Assembly (NCBI GenBank): GCA_018806915.1
Contig: JAGKQI010000059.1
Span: 558,001-622,000 of the forward strand
Length of the DNA stretch: 64,000 bases
From: Phytophthora colocasiae
Taxonomy: Eukaryota; Oomycota; Peronosporomycetes; Peronosporales; Peronosporaceae
Reading direction: 5' to 3'
Shown: piece after piece, positions 9,906-20,225 of the stretch
Layout: the number at the start of each line of letters is the position of its first letter
How positions within the stretch are numbered: position 1 is the stretch's first letter
Made by a program: the position numbers and the translations under genes
Notes under the pieces: generated by a model
The model's database searches: none
Seen by the model: only the letters and a program-made list of their open reading frames with translations
What the model was told of the DNA's origin: nothing

Positions 9906-11092
9906 GACGCTCGCCGGTTTGGAAACCGGTACGAGCCGAGCGTTCTGAGTACTGCATCTATGCATATGTGAACAAGAAATCGAGAGATCAAGATAGGGAG
10001 AATTCGGATCTGCGCGGTAATACATGTAAGTTGCATTCGTATACTGCTAAGATCGCGAGTCTTCCCCGGATCGATGAGTTCTCTCGATCTGGTGCAGAAG
10101 TGGCTTTGGACCTCAAGGAAGGAGAATCCAGGGGGTATTGGAAATACCACGCACCAGGAAAATGGTTCCGCCAAGCCAAGATCTCAGGCAAGATCAATCA
10201 TGAAAGAGCGATCTTGCTCCTGGACACTGGCGCCGAGGTATCCATCTTGGATACCGCCTTTGCTCGTAAGGTTGGGTGCCACTTTGACACAAGTCAGAGA
10301 CAGGAGTGTGTTGGGATCGGTGATAATGTGTACACCACCGAGGGAAGAACGAGGATCAAGATCACGCTTGCGGGATACTTGGTCTACTTTTTCGATATTT
10401 GGATCGGGGATCTATCCGGGCAAGACGCGATCCTGGGTATGGATTTCATGATCCCGGCTGGGGTCCGGATGGATCTTGCGAAGGGATCGATGTGCTTACC
10501 TAATGAAGTGGGGATCCCACTTAGTGGTCGCAAGAGATTATACGGGGAGAAAGTAAGATCGGTAAAATTGGAGGAAGATCTACATATCCCAGTTGGGGGA
10601 TCTGAAGAGACCGCATCGAGAGTGAAATTATCGGCGACGGAGAAATTGTGGGTGACCAGAGGCGATCGATGGGTACCTACCGTGGTAAATGGACCCGGCC
10701 GAACTCGGTACTTAGTGATCACGAATTTGAGCGAGAAGATTTTACGATTGGATCACAGATTACATGTCGGAATGGTACTTGATCAGGAAAAAGTGCCTCG
10801 ATTCCCCGGGTTTGTGTCGATCGGATCCCGACGTTACATGGAGTGGCAGAATCTAGCTCTAGAAGCGACTGTGGACGCAAGACCAGAACCTCAGGAATCC
10901 GTAGAGATCCCCTTACCGTCGGTTGAGCGGCCGACCTACGTTACGCCGCGATCCATACTCCGCCGAGGTGGGACGACCAAGACCGATCCTGATCCTACGC
11001 CAATATCGACATTAGGACCTCGACTACCAACCGATGCGGCCGAAATCAAGGTCGCATTCATCGATCCCCAACCGGATCCCATGGATACCTAA
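9806..11092 (+). CDS. Aspartic protease region of pol
   Basis: A 428-codon open frame that overlaps the end of gag in a different frame, as expected for frameshifted or re-initiated pol. The retropepsin active-site motif LLDTGAEVS lies about 140 residues in and the flap-end motif AILGMDF about 70 residues later. The first 100 codons before the protease are poorly conserved linker. The frame ends in TAA at 11090-11092, and the reverse transcriptase frame continues in the same register directly after it. The stop may be a mutation, or the break may be natural in this family. Confidence 0.85.
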   Translation: MPHGRILQPDPQVVRPDPTCRIVPREGGKDVKLGRSPVWKPVRAERSEYCIYAYVNKKSRDQDRENSDLRGNTCKLHSYTAKIASLPRIDEFSRSGAEVALDLKEGESRGYWKYHAPGKWFRQAKISGKINHERAILLLDTGAEVSILDTAFARKVGCHFDTSQRQECVGIGDNVYTTEGRTRIKITLAGYLVYFFDIWIGDLSGQDAILGMDFMIPAGVRMDLAKGSMCLPNEVGIPLSGRKRLYGEKVRSVKLEEDLHIPVGGSEETASRVKLSATEKLWVTRGDRWVPTVVNGPGRTRYLVITNLSEKILRLDHRLHVGMVLDQEKVPRFPGFVSIGSRRYMEWQNLALEATVDARPEPQESVEIPLPSVERPTYVTPRSILRRGGTTKTDPDPTPISTLGPRLPTDAAEIKVAFIDPQPDPMDT

Positions 11093-11098
11093 CCGATT

Positions 11099-12001
11099 AT
11101 GATCAGTTCCGGCAGGACCCCGAGTGGCGAAGCTGGGGGCGGTGAGACTGAGACAAATGAGAGCTTGCCAGATCAGGCCCCAGATCGGACAGATCGGACA
11201 TGCGAAGGAGAGATCGAGGTAAAAACGAAAAAAACAGATTTTCAAATCGAGATCAAACATGTATCCGACGCTGACGCCGGCCTCACGGTTGAGGACACCC
11301 CGATCCTGACGGCCAAGGACGATAGACTCCCTGATCCATTAACGAACGAACCCAATCCGACATCTCCTGAAGGGATCGAGAACGCCGATCAGACCCACCT
11401 ACACGAAAGTGGCGATTTTTCGGCCGAAGATCTAGGCGATAATCTCGCAGTAGTACCAGAGATCCAGATCTCCACCACTGAAGAAGTCAGGATCGAAGAT
11501 CTGCAAGTAGGAAATCCGGGATCGGCTACCCAGGAGGAGATCGAGAAACTTCGACAGATTATTTGGAAGAAGCGACATCTCCTGATCGGGAAAGGAAACG
11601 CACTTCCTCCAGCGGCCAAGGGTGTTATATGCGATATCGACGTAGGTGATGCAAAGCCGATTGCACAACGAGTCCGAAAGGTGGCGCCACAGTTCCGCGA
11701 GAAAGTATCGGATCTTATCAAAGGACTCCTAGCTGCCAAGATCATTCGGCCATCGACATCGCCATGGGCGTCTCCGATCGTGGTGATCATCAAGAAGAAC
11801 GGCGTAGATATCCGACTATGTATCGATTACCGGCTGGTGAACGGTCTCACGAGGCTGATGATCTACCCAATGCCTCTGATCAATGACCTGTTGGAAGATC
11901 TTGACAAGGTTCTGTGGTATTGTTCATTAGACATGGCAAGTGGATTCTGGGTCGTATCAATGACCGATCGAGCTCGCGCGATCTCTGGGTCGTATCAATG
12001 A
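11099..12001 (+). pseudogene. pol: Reverse transcriptase, N-terminal part
   Basis: About 150 residues of linker are followed by the RT start. Motifs include IIRPSTSPWASPIVVI, DIRLCIDYRLVNG and LDMASGFW (the catalytic-region RT motifs). The frame is lost in a 38-bp tandem duplication at 11948-12023 and stops at 12001. Removing one duplicate copy would rejoin it with the downstream frame. Confidence 0.9.
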
Positions 12002-15000
12002 CCGATCGAGCTCGCGCGATCTCAGCTTTCATCACCCCGTTCGGCCTCTTCGAGTGGAATCGCATGCCGTTCGGGCTGAAGAACGCCCCTCAGATCTATC
12101 AACGTCTTGTGGACAACGCCCTATATGGATTTTTGATCTCCCAGTCAGGGAATACGGAAGACTCTGCAGATGTGTTTGAATCAGGAATCCCGGAGGATCC
12201 TGGTCGCCCGTCGGTTCTAGGACGGAGATCATACATCGACGATATCTTGATCACGGCTGGAACATGGGATCAAATGTGCGATCGGGTGGAAGACCTATTG
12301 GAGGCCTGTGATAAGTGGAATCTCTCGATCAGTGTGGCGAAGAGCTTCTGGGGCATGGATAAGGTGGGATATCTCGGACACAAAGTGTCGATCGACGGAT
12401 TGGAGGCAAACCCGAAAGACCTGAAGTCTCTGACGGATCTACCATTCCCTGGATCACTCCGATCCATGCAATCGTTCCTGGAAAGTTTGAATTACTATAG
12501 TCGGTTCATCGAGGATTATGCGATCTATGCATCGGTCCTATATGAACTACGTGAGGTGGAGTTCGCAGAACTGAAGAAGCGACCAGATCTTCGAAAGATC
12601 ATGGATAGTACGGACCCGATCAATCGAGATTCCGTTGCGCTTAAGTCGAATCAGGATGGATCACCCGACACCTCGACTCAAAAAGGGGATAGTACACCGG
12701 ATCCTGACTTGGGGGCGATGCCTCCCCCCTGTTCAAGCAAGGTCGAAGCCAATCTGGCCCAAAGAGCTGGCGACGAAAGGTGGGGTAGGGCACACAGGGC
12801 GTTTACAGCCTTGAAAACCAAGATCGCGTCGACCCCGATCCTTCGTCACTTCGACATGACGAAGTTACCCGTGGTGATCGTGTATGCCAGTGACTGGGCG
12901 ATTTCCGCCGCACTAATGCAGGAACACGACCAGATCTACCACCCGGTCGCGTTTGCCAGCCGAACCTTGAAGGCGAACGAGCTAAACTATAATGTTGCCG
13001 AAAAGGAGATGTTGGCCCTACTTCGGATCTTGGATCTACACTACACCCTGTTGGTGGGACGTCGGATCAAGGTCCTAACCAGACACTCCACGCTTGCCTG
13101 GCTGTTCAAGTCTGCCGGCCTCCAAGGACGTCTGGGACAATGGTCTGCTCTACTGTCCCCATGGACACTCGAGATCACGAAGTGTACGAAGGGAGAGGAT
13201 GAGATACTGGGGGCGATTGCGGCTAATATAACGCCTAGATCGGAGATCGACGAAGCCCTGATCGCGATCGCGCCACAGAAGGAACCAAGACGTAAGATCC
13301 AGATGCCGATTCCCACCGTAGATCCAGGTGAGGAGCTATGGGTAGTAAGTTTCGACGGTTCAGCACGCGTGAAACGAGGAGGAGGCGCTTTCAGCGCGAT
13401 CGTGTGGAGTTTGCCGGAGTGGAAAGTGAGCAAGGCTAGATCGGACTATACGGAGAGCCTTACTGTCAATGAAGCAGAATACCGTGGACTCTTGCTGGGT
13501 CTTAGCATGATCACACAGTTAGAGCGCCGCCGTTTGGTCGTTTGTGGCGATTCGAACCTCGTGATCCGACAAGTCCGAGGCGAGATCGACTGTAAGGCGC
13601 CAGGTTTGACGTTACTGAAACAGAAGGTACTAGATCACTTGCGGAATTGGGGAGATCATGAGCTGGTCCATGTGAAGAGAGGCTGGAATGGGAGCGCAGA
13701 TAGCTTGGCGAGTGCCGCACTGCAACGAGGAAGCGGGATCGAGGTCTACGATGAGGCAGATCGGTGCGATCTGATCACCCTAAATCGGCTTGATGAGGTG
13801 TTGGTCCCTCGAGTTGAAGATCGAACTGCGCAAGTGTCGGCAGTAGCCACGCGTGCAGCCCGGGCGCGACCTGGTGCCGCTGTCCTGCGAGAAGAACTGA
13901 TCCGGGAGATGCGAATTGATCGGATCAGGCGAGCCCAGGACGAAGAGGTCTGGATCACCGGACTAAAGAAGTACCTGGCTGGGCAGATCGCAGATCTTAC
14001 TCGAGCCGAATCTGTGTCCTACGCCAAGATCGCCTCCGAGTACGAGGTAGACGAACAAGATCTGCTGTTTTACTGCCCACCAGGGCCGAGATCAAGTGGT
14101 GATCGCGACCGCCTGATGAGGCTTGTAGTTCCAGAAACGCTACAGCAGGATGTCCTCCACCACTACCATACGACTCTGGAAGGGGGACATCAGGGGATCG
14201 GACGTACTTATCAGCGGATCCGAGATCATTTCCATTGGAGGGGATTATATCGGAGCGTGCAGCGATACGTAGGCGAGTGTGTAGACTGTGAGACTGGAAA
14301 GGGGAGACCCACGATCCGGGGCGAGTCGCCTGGGAATCTGCAAGCGACATACCCATTCCAGATCATAGCGATGGATCACATACCCTCTCTGCCCAGATCC
14401 AACAAAGGCAACACCGAACTACTGATCTGGGTCGATCTGTTCACGGGATATGTGATCGCAAAGGCTAGTTCCTCCCGATCGGCCCAGACCGTCGCGGAAT
14501 CTTATGAAGAATGCGTGTTCCGCAGATTTGGTGCTAGTGAGATGATCAGGCACGATCGAGAACCGGGCTTCATGTCCGACTTCTTCAGATCGTTCAATAA
14601 GATCCTGGGGCAGCGACAACGGGCAACGATGTCCTACCGGCCACAGGCCAATGGGACTGCGGAACGGATGGTACAAACGGCGACTAGGGCGACCAAGATG
14701 TATGTTCAAGATCTCGATCAAAAGGATTGGGATGAATACGCAGAGAGATTGACATTCGCTATTAACACGGCTCACGATCGGGTTCGGGGAGATACCCCTC
14801 ACTATTTGGTACACGGATGGGACCCGAGATCGACGTTGGAAGCGACGATCCCGATCGGGTCGACCAGGCGCCATGACCGCGATCCAAGACGGTGGAGATA
14901 TCGCGTTCAGAGATACTACCAGCAGTCGAGAGAACAGGTCAACGCTAGGCTGCGAGAGGCGATTGCGGACCAAGCTGATCGGCACAATGAGGACGTCGAT

Positions 15001-15531
15001 CCGCATCAGATCGAAGCTGGATCACGAGTTTGGCTATACCTAGATCGTGTGAAGGAAGGGTATGCACGTAAACTCGCTCACATCTGGCACGGCCCGTTCC
15101 GTGTTGCAGAGAAGCTCAATGAATTCACGATCAAGCTGGAGATCGCGGGATCTGATTACCATATCTTCCCGGTGGTCCATGTTTCTAAGCTAAAGCTGGT
15201 ACGGAATTTCCCGGATCGGCCGCGGATCGAGTTGACGGTAGATGAAGCAGATCGGCTCGATTTCGATGAGATCCTCCTTCCGGAAGACAGTTGGGTCCCG
15301 GATCTGGATACCGATGAGTACGAAGTCGAGCGGATCTCGGACGTGCGAAGTGGGAAACGAACTCGCTACGGCCGGATCTATCGTGAATTCCTGGTGCACT
15401 GGGTCGGTTATGATGAGCCAACGTGGGTCGACGAAGCTGATCTTAACTGTGGGGCCATATTGAGCGCGTTCCTACGTGACCACGCTAATCGGAACCGGTT
15501 CGGCGTGATGCAGTCGCATGAAGAAGTGTAA
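11914..15531 (+). CDS. pol: pol: RT C-part, two RNase H domains, integrase, chromodomain
   Basis: 1205-codon open frame; meaningful similarity starts just after the 38-bp duplication (GLFEWNRMPFGLKNAP). Domains in order: RT with YIDDI at about residue 108; Ty3-type RNase H at about 300-450 (YASDWAISAALMQ, FASRTLKANELNY, KEMLALL); a second RNase H of the archaeal/plant RVT_3 type at about 475-610, with the acidic residues in SFDGSA, NEAEYRG, CGDSNLV and SADSLAS; integrase HHCC zinc-binding domain at about 745-800; DD35E core with Asp821, Asp881 and Glu917; and a C-terminal chromodomain at about 1135-1200 (YEVERI, FLVHWVGYDEPTWV). Together these copy RNA into DNA and insert it; the chromodomain is thought to guide integration to marked chromatin. 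Confidence 0.93.
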   Translation: MVLFIRHGKWILGRINDRSSSRDLWVVSMTDRARAISAFITPFGLFEWNRMPFGLKNAPQIYQRLVDNALYGFLISQSGNTEDSADVFESGIPEDPGRPSVLGRRSYIDDILITAGTWDQMCDRVEDLLEACDKWNLSISVAKSFWGMDKVGYLGHKVSIDGLEANPKDLKSLTDLPFPGSLRSMQSFLESLNYYSRFIEDYAIYASVLYELREVEFAELKKRPDLRKIMDSTDPINRDSVALKSNQDGSPDTSTQKGDSTPDPDLGAMPPPCSSKVEANLAQRAGDERWGRAHRAFTALKTKIASTPILRHFDMTKLPVVIVYASDWAISAALMQEHDQIYHPVAFASRTLKANELNYNVAEKEMLALLRILDLHYTLLVGRRIKVLTRHSTLAWLFKSAGLQGRLGQWSALLSPWTLEITKCTKGEDEILGAIAANITPRSEIDEALIAIAPQKEPRRKIQMPIPTVDPGEELWVVSFDGSARVKRGGGAFSAIVWSLPEWKVSKARSDYTESLTVNEAEYRGLLLGLSMITQLERRRLVVCGDSNLVIRQVRGEIDCKAPGLTLLKQKVLDHLRNWGDHELVHVKRGWNGSADSLASAALQRGSGIEVYDEADRCDLITLNRLDEVLVPRVEDRTAQVSAVATRAARARPGAAVLREELIREMRIDRIRRAQDEEVWITGLKKYLAGQIADLTRAESVSYAKIASEYEVDEQDLLFYCPPGPRSSGDRDRLMRLVVPETLQQDVLHHYHTTLEGGHQGIGRTYQRIRDHFHWRGLYRSVQRYVGECVDCETGKGRPTIRGESPGNLQATYPFQIIAMDHIPSLPRSNKGNTELLIWVDLFTGYVIAKASSSRSAQTVAESYEECVFRRFGASEMIRHDREPGFMSDFFRSFNKILGQRQRATMSYRPQANGTAERMVQTATRATKMYVQDLDQKDWDEYAERLTFAINTAHDRVRGDTPHYLVHGWDPRSTLEATIPIGSTRRHDRDPRRWRYRVQRYYQQSREQVNARLREAIADQADRHNEDVDPHQIEAGSRVWLYLDRVKEGYARKLAHIWHGPFRVAEKLNEFTIKLEIAGSDYHIFPVVHVSKLKLVRNFPDRPRIELTVDEADRLDFDEILLPEDSWVPDLDTDEYEVERISDVRSGKRTRYGRIYREFLVHWVGYDEPTWVDEADLNCGAILSAFLRDHANRNRFGVMQSHEEV
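11948..12023 (+). repeat. 38-bp tandem duplication disrupting reverse transcriptase
   Basis: Two perfect adjacent copies (11948-11985 and 11986-12023) beginning TGGGTCGTATCAATGACCGA. The length is not a multiple of three, so the duplication shifts the pol frame. Confidence 0.97.
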
Positions 15532-15883
15532 GGGAAGCCAGGCGAGGTGACAGGGTTACCTCGCCGGGATCGGAGAAGCTGATGTGGAGGAGAATCCAGA
15601 TCAGAGCGAGAGTTTTATATTTGTGTATATGCATGTGCGTAGGGAATTTGACGTTGGAAGATGGTGATCCGGGATGTCGAGATGGAGATGAAAGGGGATC
15701 ACATTCCTAAAATGATAGAGTACGATGGAATGACTGTGGGAATGGAGATTACGGATTACGAGTGGAGATTATGAGAATTACGAATGGAGATGGAAGAATG
15801 TAGAACGGCCCTGGAAAGGGTTCCGAATCCGAACCCGGGGAGAAGCCCCGAGCCTTGCTGCAGGTGATCGAAGTTCGCACGAC
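15532..15883. other. Non-coding spacer between pol and the antisense ORF
   Basis: About 350 bp between converging reading frames. I see one short inverted repeat near 15543-15567 (GCGAGGTGACA ... TTACCTCGCC) and purine-rich stretches, but no gene. It could hold the 3' ends of both transcripts. Confidence 0.6.
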
Positions 15884-18687
15884 TTACGGAGAAGCGGCCC
15901 CAGCGGGAGGAGGATTGAACTTGCCGATAAGGCGGGGAATCCTGGTAGCGGGATGGTTGACCGGGTCTTGCCTATACTGGTTACGCCACGGATGCGCCTC
16001 GTCACACTCCTCCAGAGCCTCGATCAGGTTCGCCGGCTCTGGGACGTTCGCGTTGGGATCCGCCAGGTTGGCACGCCGGGAGACCACGCCGGGATACCAA
16101 CGAACCACATCCACCGACGGAATGGGGAGGTGAAGGAAGAACGGATCCAGCAGGATGTCGAGATCGAACCACTGGTCGCGCATTATGGCGGGGAAGGAGG
16201 CGAGGAACTGGCGCCAAGCAGACCCAGCCCGACTCCGCCTGGCCTTGCGAGCAACGTAATACCGCTGCAGTTCAAGATCCGCATCCTGCATAGCAGAGGT
16301 GATCTCGAAGTTATGGGTGGCCTCCCAAAATGCTTGACGGTGCCGTTCCTCCAGGACGCGATAGGTGGCGGCCACGGCCGCGAGGGGTGTTCCCTCTCTC
16401 TCGTGCAGATCGAGGTCGAACGTAAGGGGACCCGGGTTCGCGAAGTCGTTCCATGGCTCCGGAGCCAGCAGATCAAGCACGTTCACGCCCGTGATCAGCT
16501 CGTTGAGGTATTCGGTGCCGGGGTCGGTGCAGGCTCGGCCTGTATCTGGGAAGGGAACAGCCAACCCGAAGGGATCAACAACCGTTTACCCAGAGAATTG
16601 GCAATCAGACCCACGATCGAATACTGCCCGATCAACTGCGGATCCCACGGTACGATGTCAGCGGCCGCGAAGGTGCGCTGCCGATCGTACCCTGGAATGA
16701 AAGAGGCGACCGGGAACAGAGGTGGTCGGAGCCCGAGGGGCGGGGAACCGCCGGGAGGAGGTGACGGCGGCGACGGGGAACCCGGAGGTGATCCCGGAGA
16801 CGGCGGGCCTGATCCATCCGGAGATGGGCTTGAGCTGTCCGGAGACCCCGATCCATGAGCACCAGAAGGTCTGCCTCTCGCAACCTGACCGGACTCGCGC
16901 CGGTGCGTCGAGATAGATCGTTGGCGGCCCATGTGTAAAATATCGTCATCCTCGGAGTCCTCCGCCTCGTTGGAACGTTCCGATTCGGCCTCAGAACTAG
17001 TTCCATTGCTGGGTTCTGGACTTCCGTCCTCTTCGGACGGCGACGAGAATGGGTGCTGGGGATCGTAGTCAGAGTCTTCCTCTTCCTCGTCCTGCGAATC
17101 GCCACCGGCGGGGAGTGATCCGGAGTGATCCGTCGGTGCCGGGGTCGGATCAGGGGCTGGAGTGTCGGTTTCCTCCCCTCCGGCCTGCCCAGAAGCTTGA
17201 TCCGCCAACAGATCCAGCGGGCTCGCCGTTGATCCTGCCGGGGTCGGAACCACCGTTGGTGTGACAGGCTGGGTTGATCCGGGAGCTTCGGCAGCCGCAG
17301 TTTTTAGATCACGGGGTGCTGAGGAGCTCCGAGCTGGACGCTTGCGTGAGGAAGGAGGAACGGCCGGGGAAGCGGAGGCGCTTCGAGATCTTTTGGTGGC
17401 ACGAGCCGCCCGTCGATCCGCGATCCACGAGGACAACCGAGCAGAGGAATCCTCGGCGTGATGCAGCTGTTGTTCGGCTTCGGCATAATCGGCGTCCAGC
17501 TCTTGATGAGCCTGTCGAAGCTCCGCGTTCTGTCGCTGGAGTTGGTCAAGCTCCTGTGTCGCCACATCCCGGGCGGAACGGGCCACGTCAAGGTCTGCGA
17601 GGACCGATAAACGATCTTGGGTGGCGTCGTCCAGGTCGACCTGGATTCGATCACGATCCACCGTGACTCGATTGAGATCTTGCATCGCCTGATCCCGGTC
17701 GAGGCGGGCCTGATCCAGATCTGCGACGGCCTGATCCCGCTCGGCGATCGCGGCGCGATGCTGGACGGAGAGCTGGTCCCGGTCGTGCTGGATTATTTCC
17801 AGATTTCCCAAGGCGTCTGCCAGATCTTGCTCCAGGCTGGACACGGCGGCGGCATCAGCTGTTGCATCCAAAGGCGGGGCGCGAGAATCCGGCGCGGATA
17901 CGTCCTCCAAGGCGAGGTGTGCCCGAGCCAGTTCAGCCTGGTGATCCTCGGCCTCGCGTTCCAGGTACGCGACTTCGGCTCGAGCGGCGAGCAACTCCGC
18001 TTGGGTCCGCGTCAACTCCAACCTCAACCGAGCCTCCTCTTCCGTAGGGCGAGTCTGATCAGCGGGCATGGCCATGGCCGCTTGTGGACCTTGGGAGGAA
18101 TCGTTCCTCTGCCAGCGATCAAGGCTACGCTGAGTGAGGGTCAAGTCATGACGCACGGCGGCGAGCTCCCGTTCGCGATCCTGAAGCTCATCCCGGAGTT
18201 CAATCTCCGTCTCCCCTGCTATGCGAAGTTCAGCCAGCCGGAAGTCGAGATCCTCGAGCGCAGAGTCTAGCCGCGCCTGGATCCGGGCCATTCGCTGCTC
18301 AGACTCCCGCCGTTCGGCGTCGTGCTGAGCCCGCTGATCCTGCAAGGCGGCGATCGCGTCCCCATCGATAACATCTCCGGTTCCCGACCGCAGGCGAGCG
18401 ATTTCGGCGTTCAGCCGCAAGATCCCCTCCGCCTGGTCGTCCCGGAAGCGCTCCATATCCTCCATGTCGGATCGCAACCGGCGAACGGTGTCGTCCAGGT
18501 GGTCCCGATCGCGACTCAAGGTTTCGCGCATCCGTTGGCTATGGGCCAGTCTCGCTTGCAAGGTGACCAGCTCAGGGTTCACCCCGGGGGTTGAGAAGCG
18601 GGAGGCGGTGGATCGAGCGGATCGGATCGAGTGCTCGCTCGAGGGCGTTCTCGGCGTCAAAGGGGGCGAGGGAGGCGGATCGGACAT
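15884..18687 (-). pseudogene. Antisense accessory ORF of the chromovirus, large coiled-coil protein
   Basis: It is read on the minus strand from ATG 18687. Residues 1-40 are Ser/Pro-rich. About 50-450 form a long heptad-rich coiled coil (QARLAHSQRMRETLSRDRD and later repeated DRDQ segments). Next come a basic Ser/Arg/Pro stretch with nuclear-localisation character (KRSRSASASPAVPPSSRKRP), an acidic stretch (DEEEEDSDYD, EDSEDDD) and a Pro/Gly/Ser-rich linker. A globular C-terminal part starts with VPWDPQLIGQY. The first frame ends at 16495; the C-terminal domain continues in a second frame from about 16564 to a TAA at 15884-15886, so one frameshift near 16550-16570 splits a protein of about 935 residues. 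It starts 104 bp from the 3' LTR and could be transcribed from that LTR's antisense side. Function unknown; I recognise no enzyme. Confidence 0.7.
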
Positions 18688-18790
18688 CGTAAGGGAGTGG
18701 TGGTACTTGAACGACTTGTTTTCCAGGTGGTGAATGTGGAAATAAAACCGAAGTGAGCTGCGGCAGCTCAACTTACGTGCTGGGGGCGGA

Positions 18791-20225
18791 TGTGGTGAAG
18801 CGGACGAGAATTTTTCCCGGAGAGACAATATCAGCCACGAACCCGAATAGAGTCGGAACGAGCGACAGGGGGGACCTGTGATCCCCAGATCTGGGTCGAA
18901 TCAGACGAAGGTACGATGGGTCCCGCCGGGGAACAGGCAACAGAGACACCGGCGGAGGAGCAAGTGGAGCGGTGTTCGTGGGTGATCCGAATCCTGCCGG
19001 AGGAAGAATGGGGAAATCAAGGAGGTTCTCGCGCGATCAACGATGACGGGGTCCCAAGTGAGCACGATCGGCTTACCCCGGTGCCCCGGAGCCTCTAACA
19101 GTACGATCCTACTTCCCCGGGCGGCGACGAAGCGGGATCACGCAAGGTCACGCAGTGACCTTCTCCCGTTTAAGTACGAGATCAGCTCCGGATCAAGCTC
19201 AGCCCCAGGCGCGACGCAGACTCTTCTGGTGGCCTGATCCAGATTCCCCGAACGACTACCAAGCAGGATCAGGCAGCGACCAAGTCCCGATCAGACAGCG
19301 ATCAAGTCCCGATTAAGTGCGAGATCAAGTCCCGGTTAAGTACGAGATCAAGCTTCGGTTAAGTGCGAGATCAAGTCCCGGTTAAGTACGAGATCAAGCT
19401 TCGGTTAAGTGCGAGATCAAGCTTCGATTAAGTACGAGATCAAGCTTCGGTTAAGTACGAGATCAAGCTTCGGTTAAGTGCGGAATCGGCTCAAGATCAG
19501 GGTTAGGGGAACCAAGCTAGGGATCAGCCATGTAGCCAGTGTCATGTGATCGTAGGATAGTAAATCAGGATGGGACCAGTAGGCATAGGAATAACCATAA
19601 ACAGACTCGAATTTGCCCTGAACCACTCAAGTGTCTTCGCTACGCCTGGAACCGGGAACTACATTGGCCCTACAAGCGTCAAGAAGGTAGGGATACGTGA
19701 CCTAGTATAGTGGTTAAGTCTGGATAATATATTGGCCAGCTTTGCCCTATCTAGTGAACTATCCTTTAAGTGCATACATCGGATCGGAAGGAATTGGTTG
19801 TTTGGCCCAACGATCCCGTCAAATCTCGCCCCCTCAAGACCCCCGCTATCGGAAGCGGCAAGCAACGTAAAGGAAGGGACCGAATCCCTAATACTGGACT
19901 ATTGGAAGACCTGGATCAAGAACCAGGCACCCGGATCAAGGCTCGAGAACTCGCCTACGACCGGGATCAAGTACCCCGAGGTGGAGTGAACAACTTCCAC
20001 GCTACCTCAAACCCCTGCGTCACGCAAGACCTTCTTCTCGTCCCAAGACATCTTCAGAAGTTACCTGGAAGAGCGTAACCCGCCTACCGACGGGTACACA
20101 AGGTGAACACTACACGCAACAAGATCACGGATCATCGGGGGACCCCCTCCGTTAGTCGGTGTCTGGGCGCAAGTGGCGATCGCGATCGGCCTCAACCAGA
20201 TTTTGGCCAGATCCGCTCCACCACA
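18791..20225 (+). repeat. 3' LTR of the chromovirus
   Basis: 1435 bp, TGTGGTG...CACCACA, collinear with the 5' LTR. It is preceded by a purine-rich run GGGGGCGGA (18782-18790) that serves as the likely polypurine tract. It is followed directly by GAGACTTCTCTTTT, the displaced 3' end and terminator of the tRNA. Confidence 0.95.

Larger units (their letters stand above)
6149..20225 (+). mobile_element. Ty3/Gypsy chromovirus, 14.1 kb, full length but defective
   Basis: Two equal 1435-bp LTRs (TGTGGTG...CACCACA) bound a gag, protease, reverse transcriptase, RNase H, second RNase H, integrase and chromodomain order on the plus strand. A primer-binding site follows the 5' LTR. The flanks share GAGA, a 4-bp target duplication of the tRNA 3' end (5' flank ...CGGAGA, 3' flank GAGACTTC). 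I found four differences between the LTRs, so insertion was recent. The coding part is nevertheless broken: a frame change at the start of gag, another at its end, TGA in the zinc-knuckle region, a stop at 11090-11092, and a 38-bp duplication in reverse transcriptase. A long ORF lies antisense between pol and the 3' LTR. Movement would need proteins supplied by other copies. Confidence 0.96.

Noticed and set aside
17617..18270. 217-codon frame on the plus strand within the retrotransposon 3' part
   Set aside because: Mirror of the antisense coiled-coil ORF. The minus-strand frame is longer, has domain-like organisation and extends far beyond it.
18916..19098. 60-codon frame in both LTRs
   Set aside because: Identical in both LTRs only because the LTRs are identical; too short and without features to call a gene.
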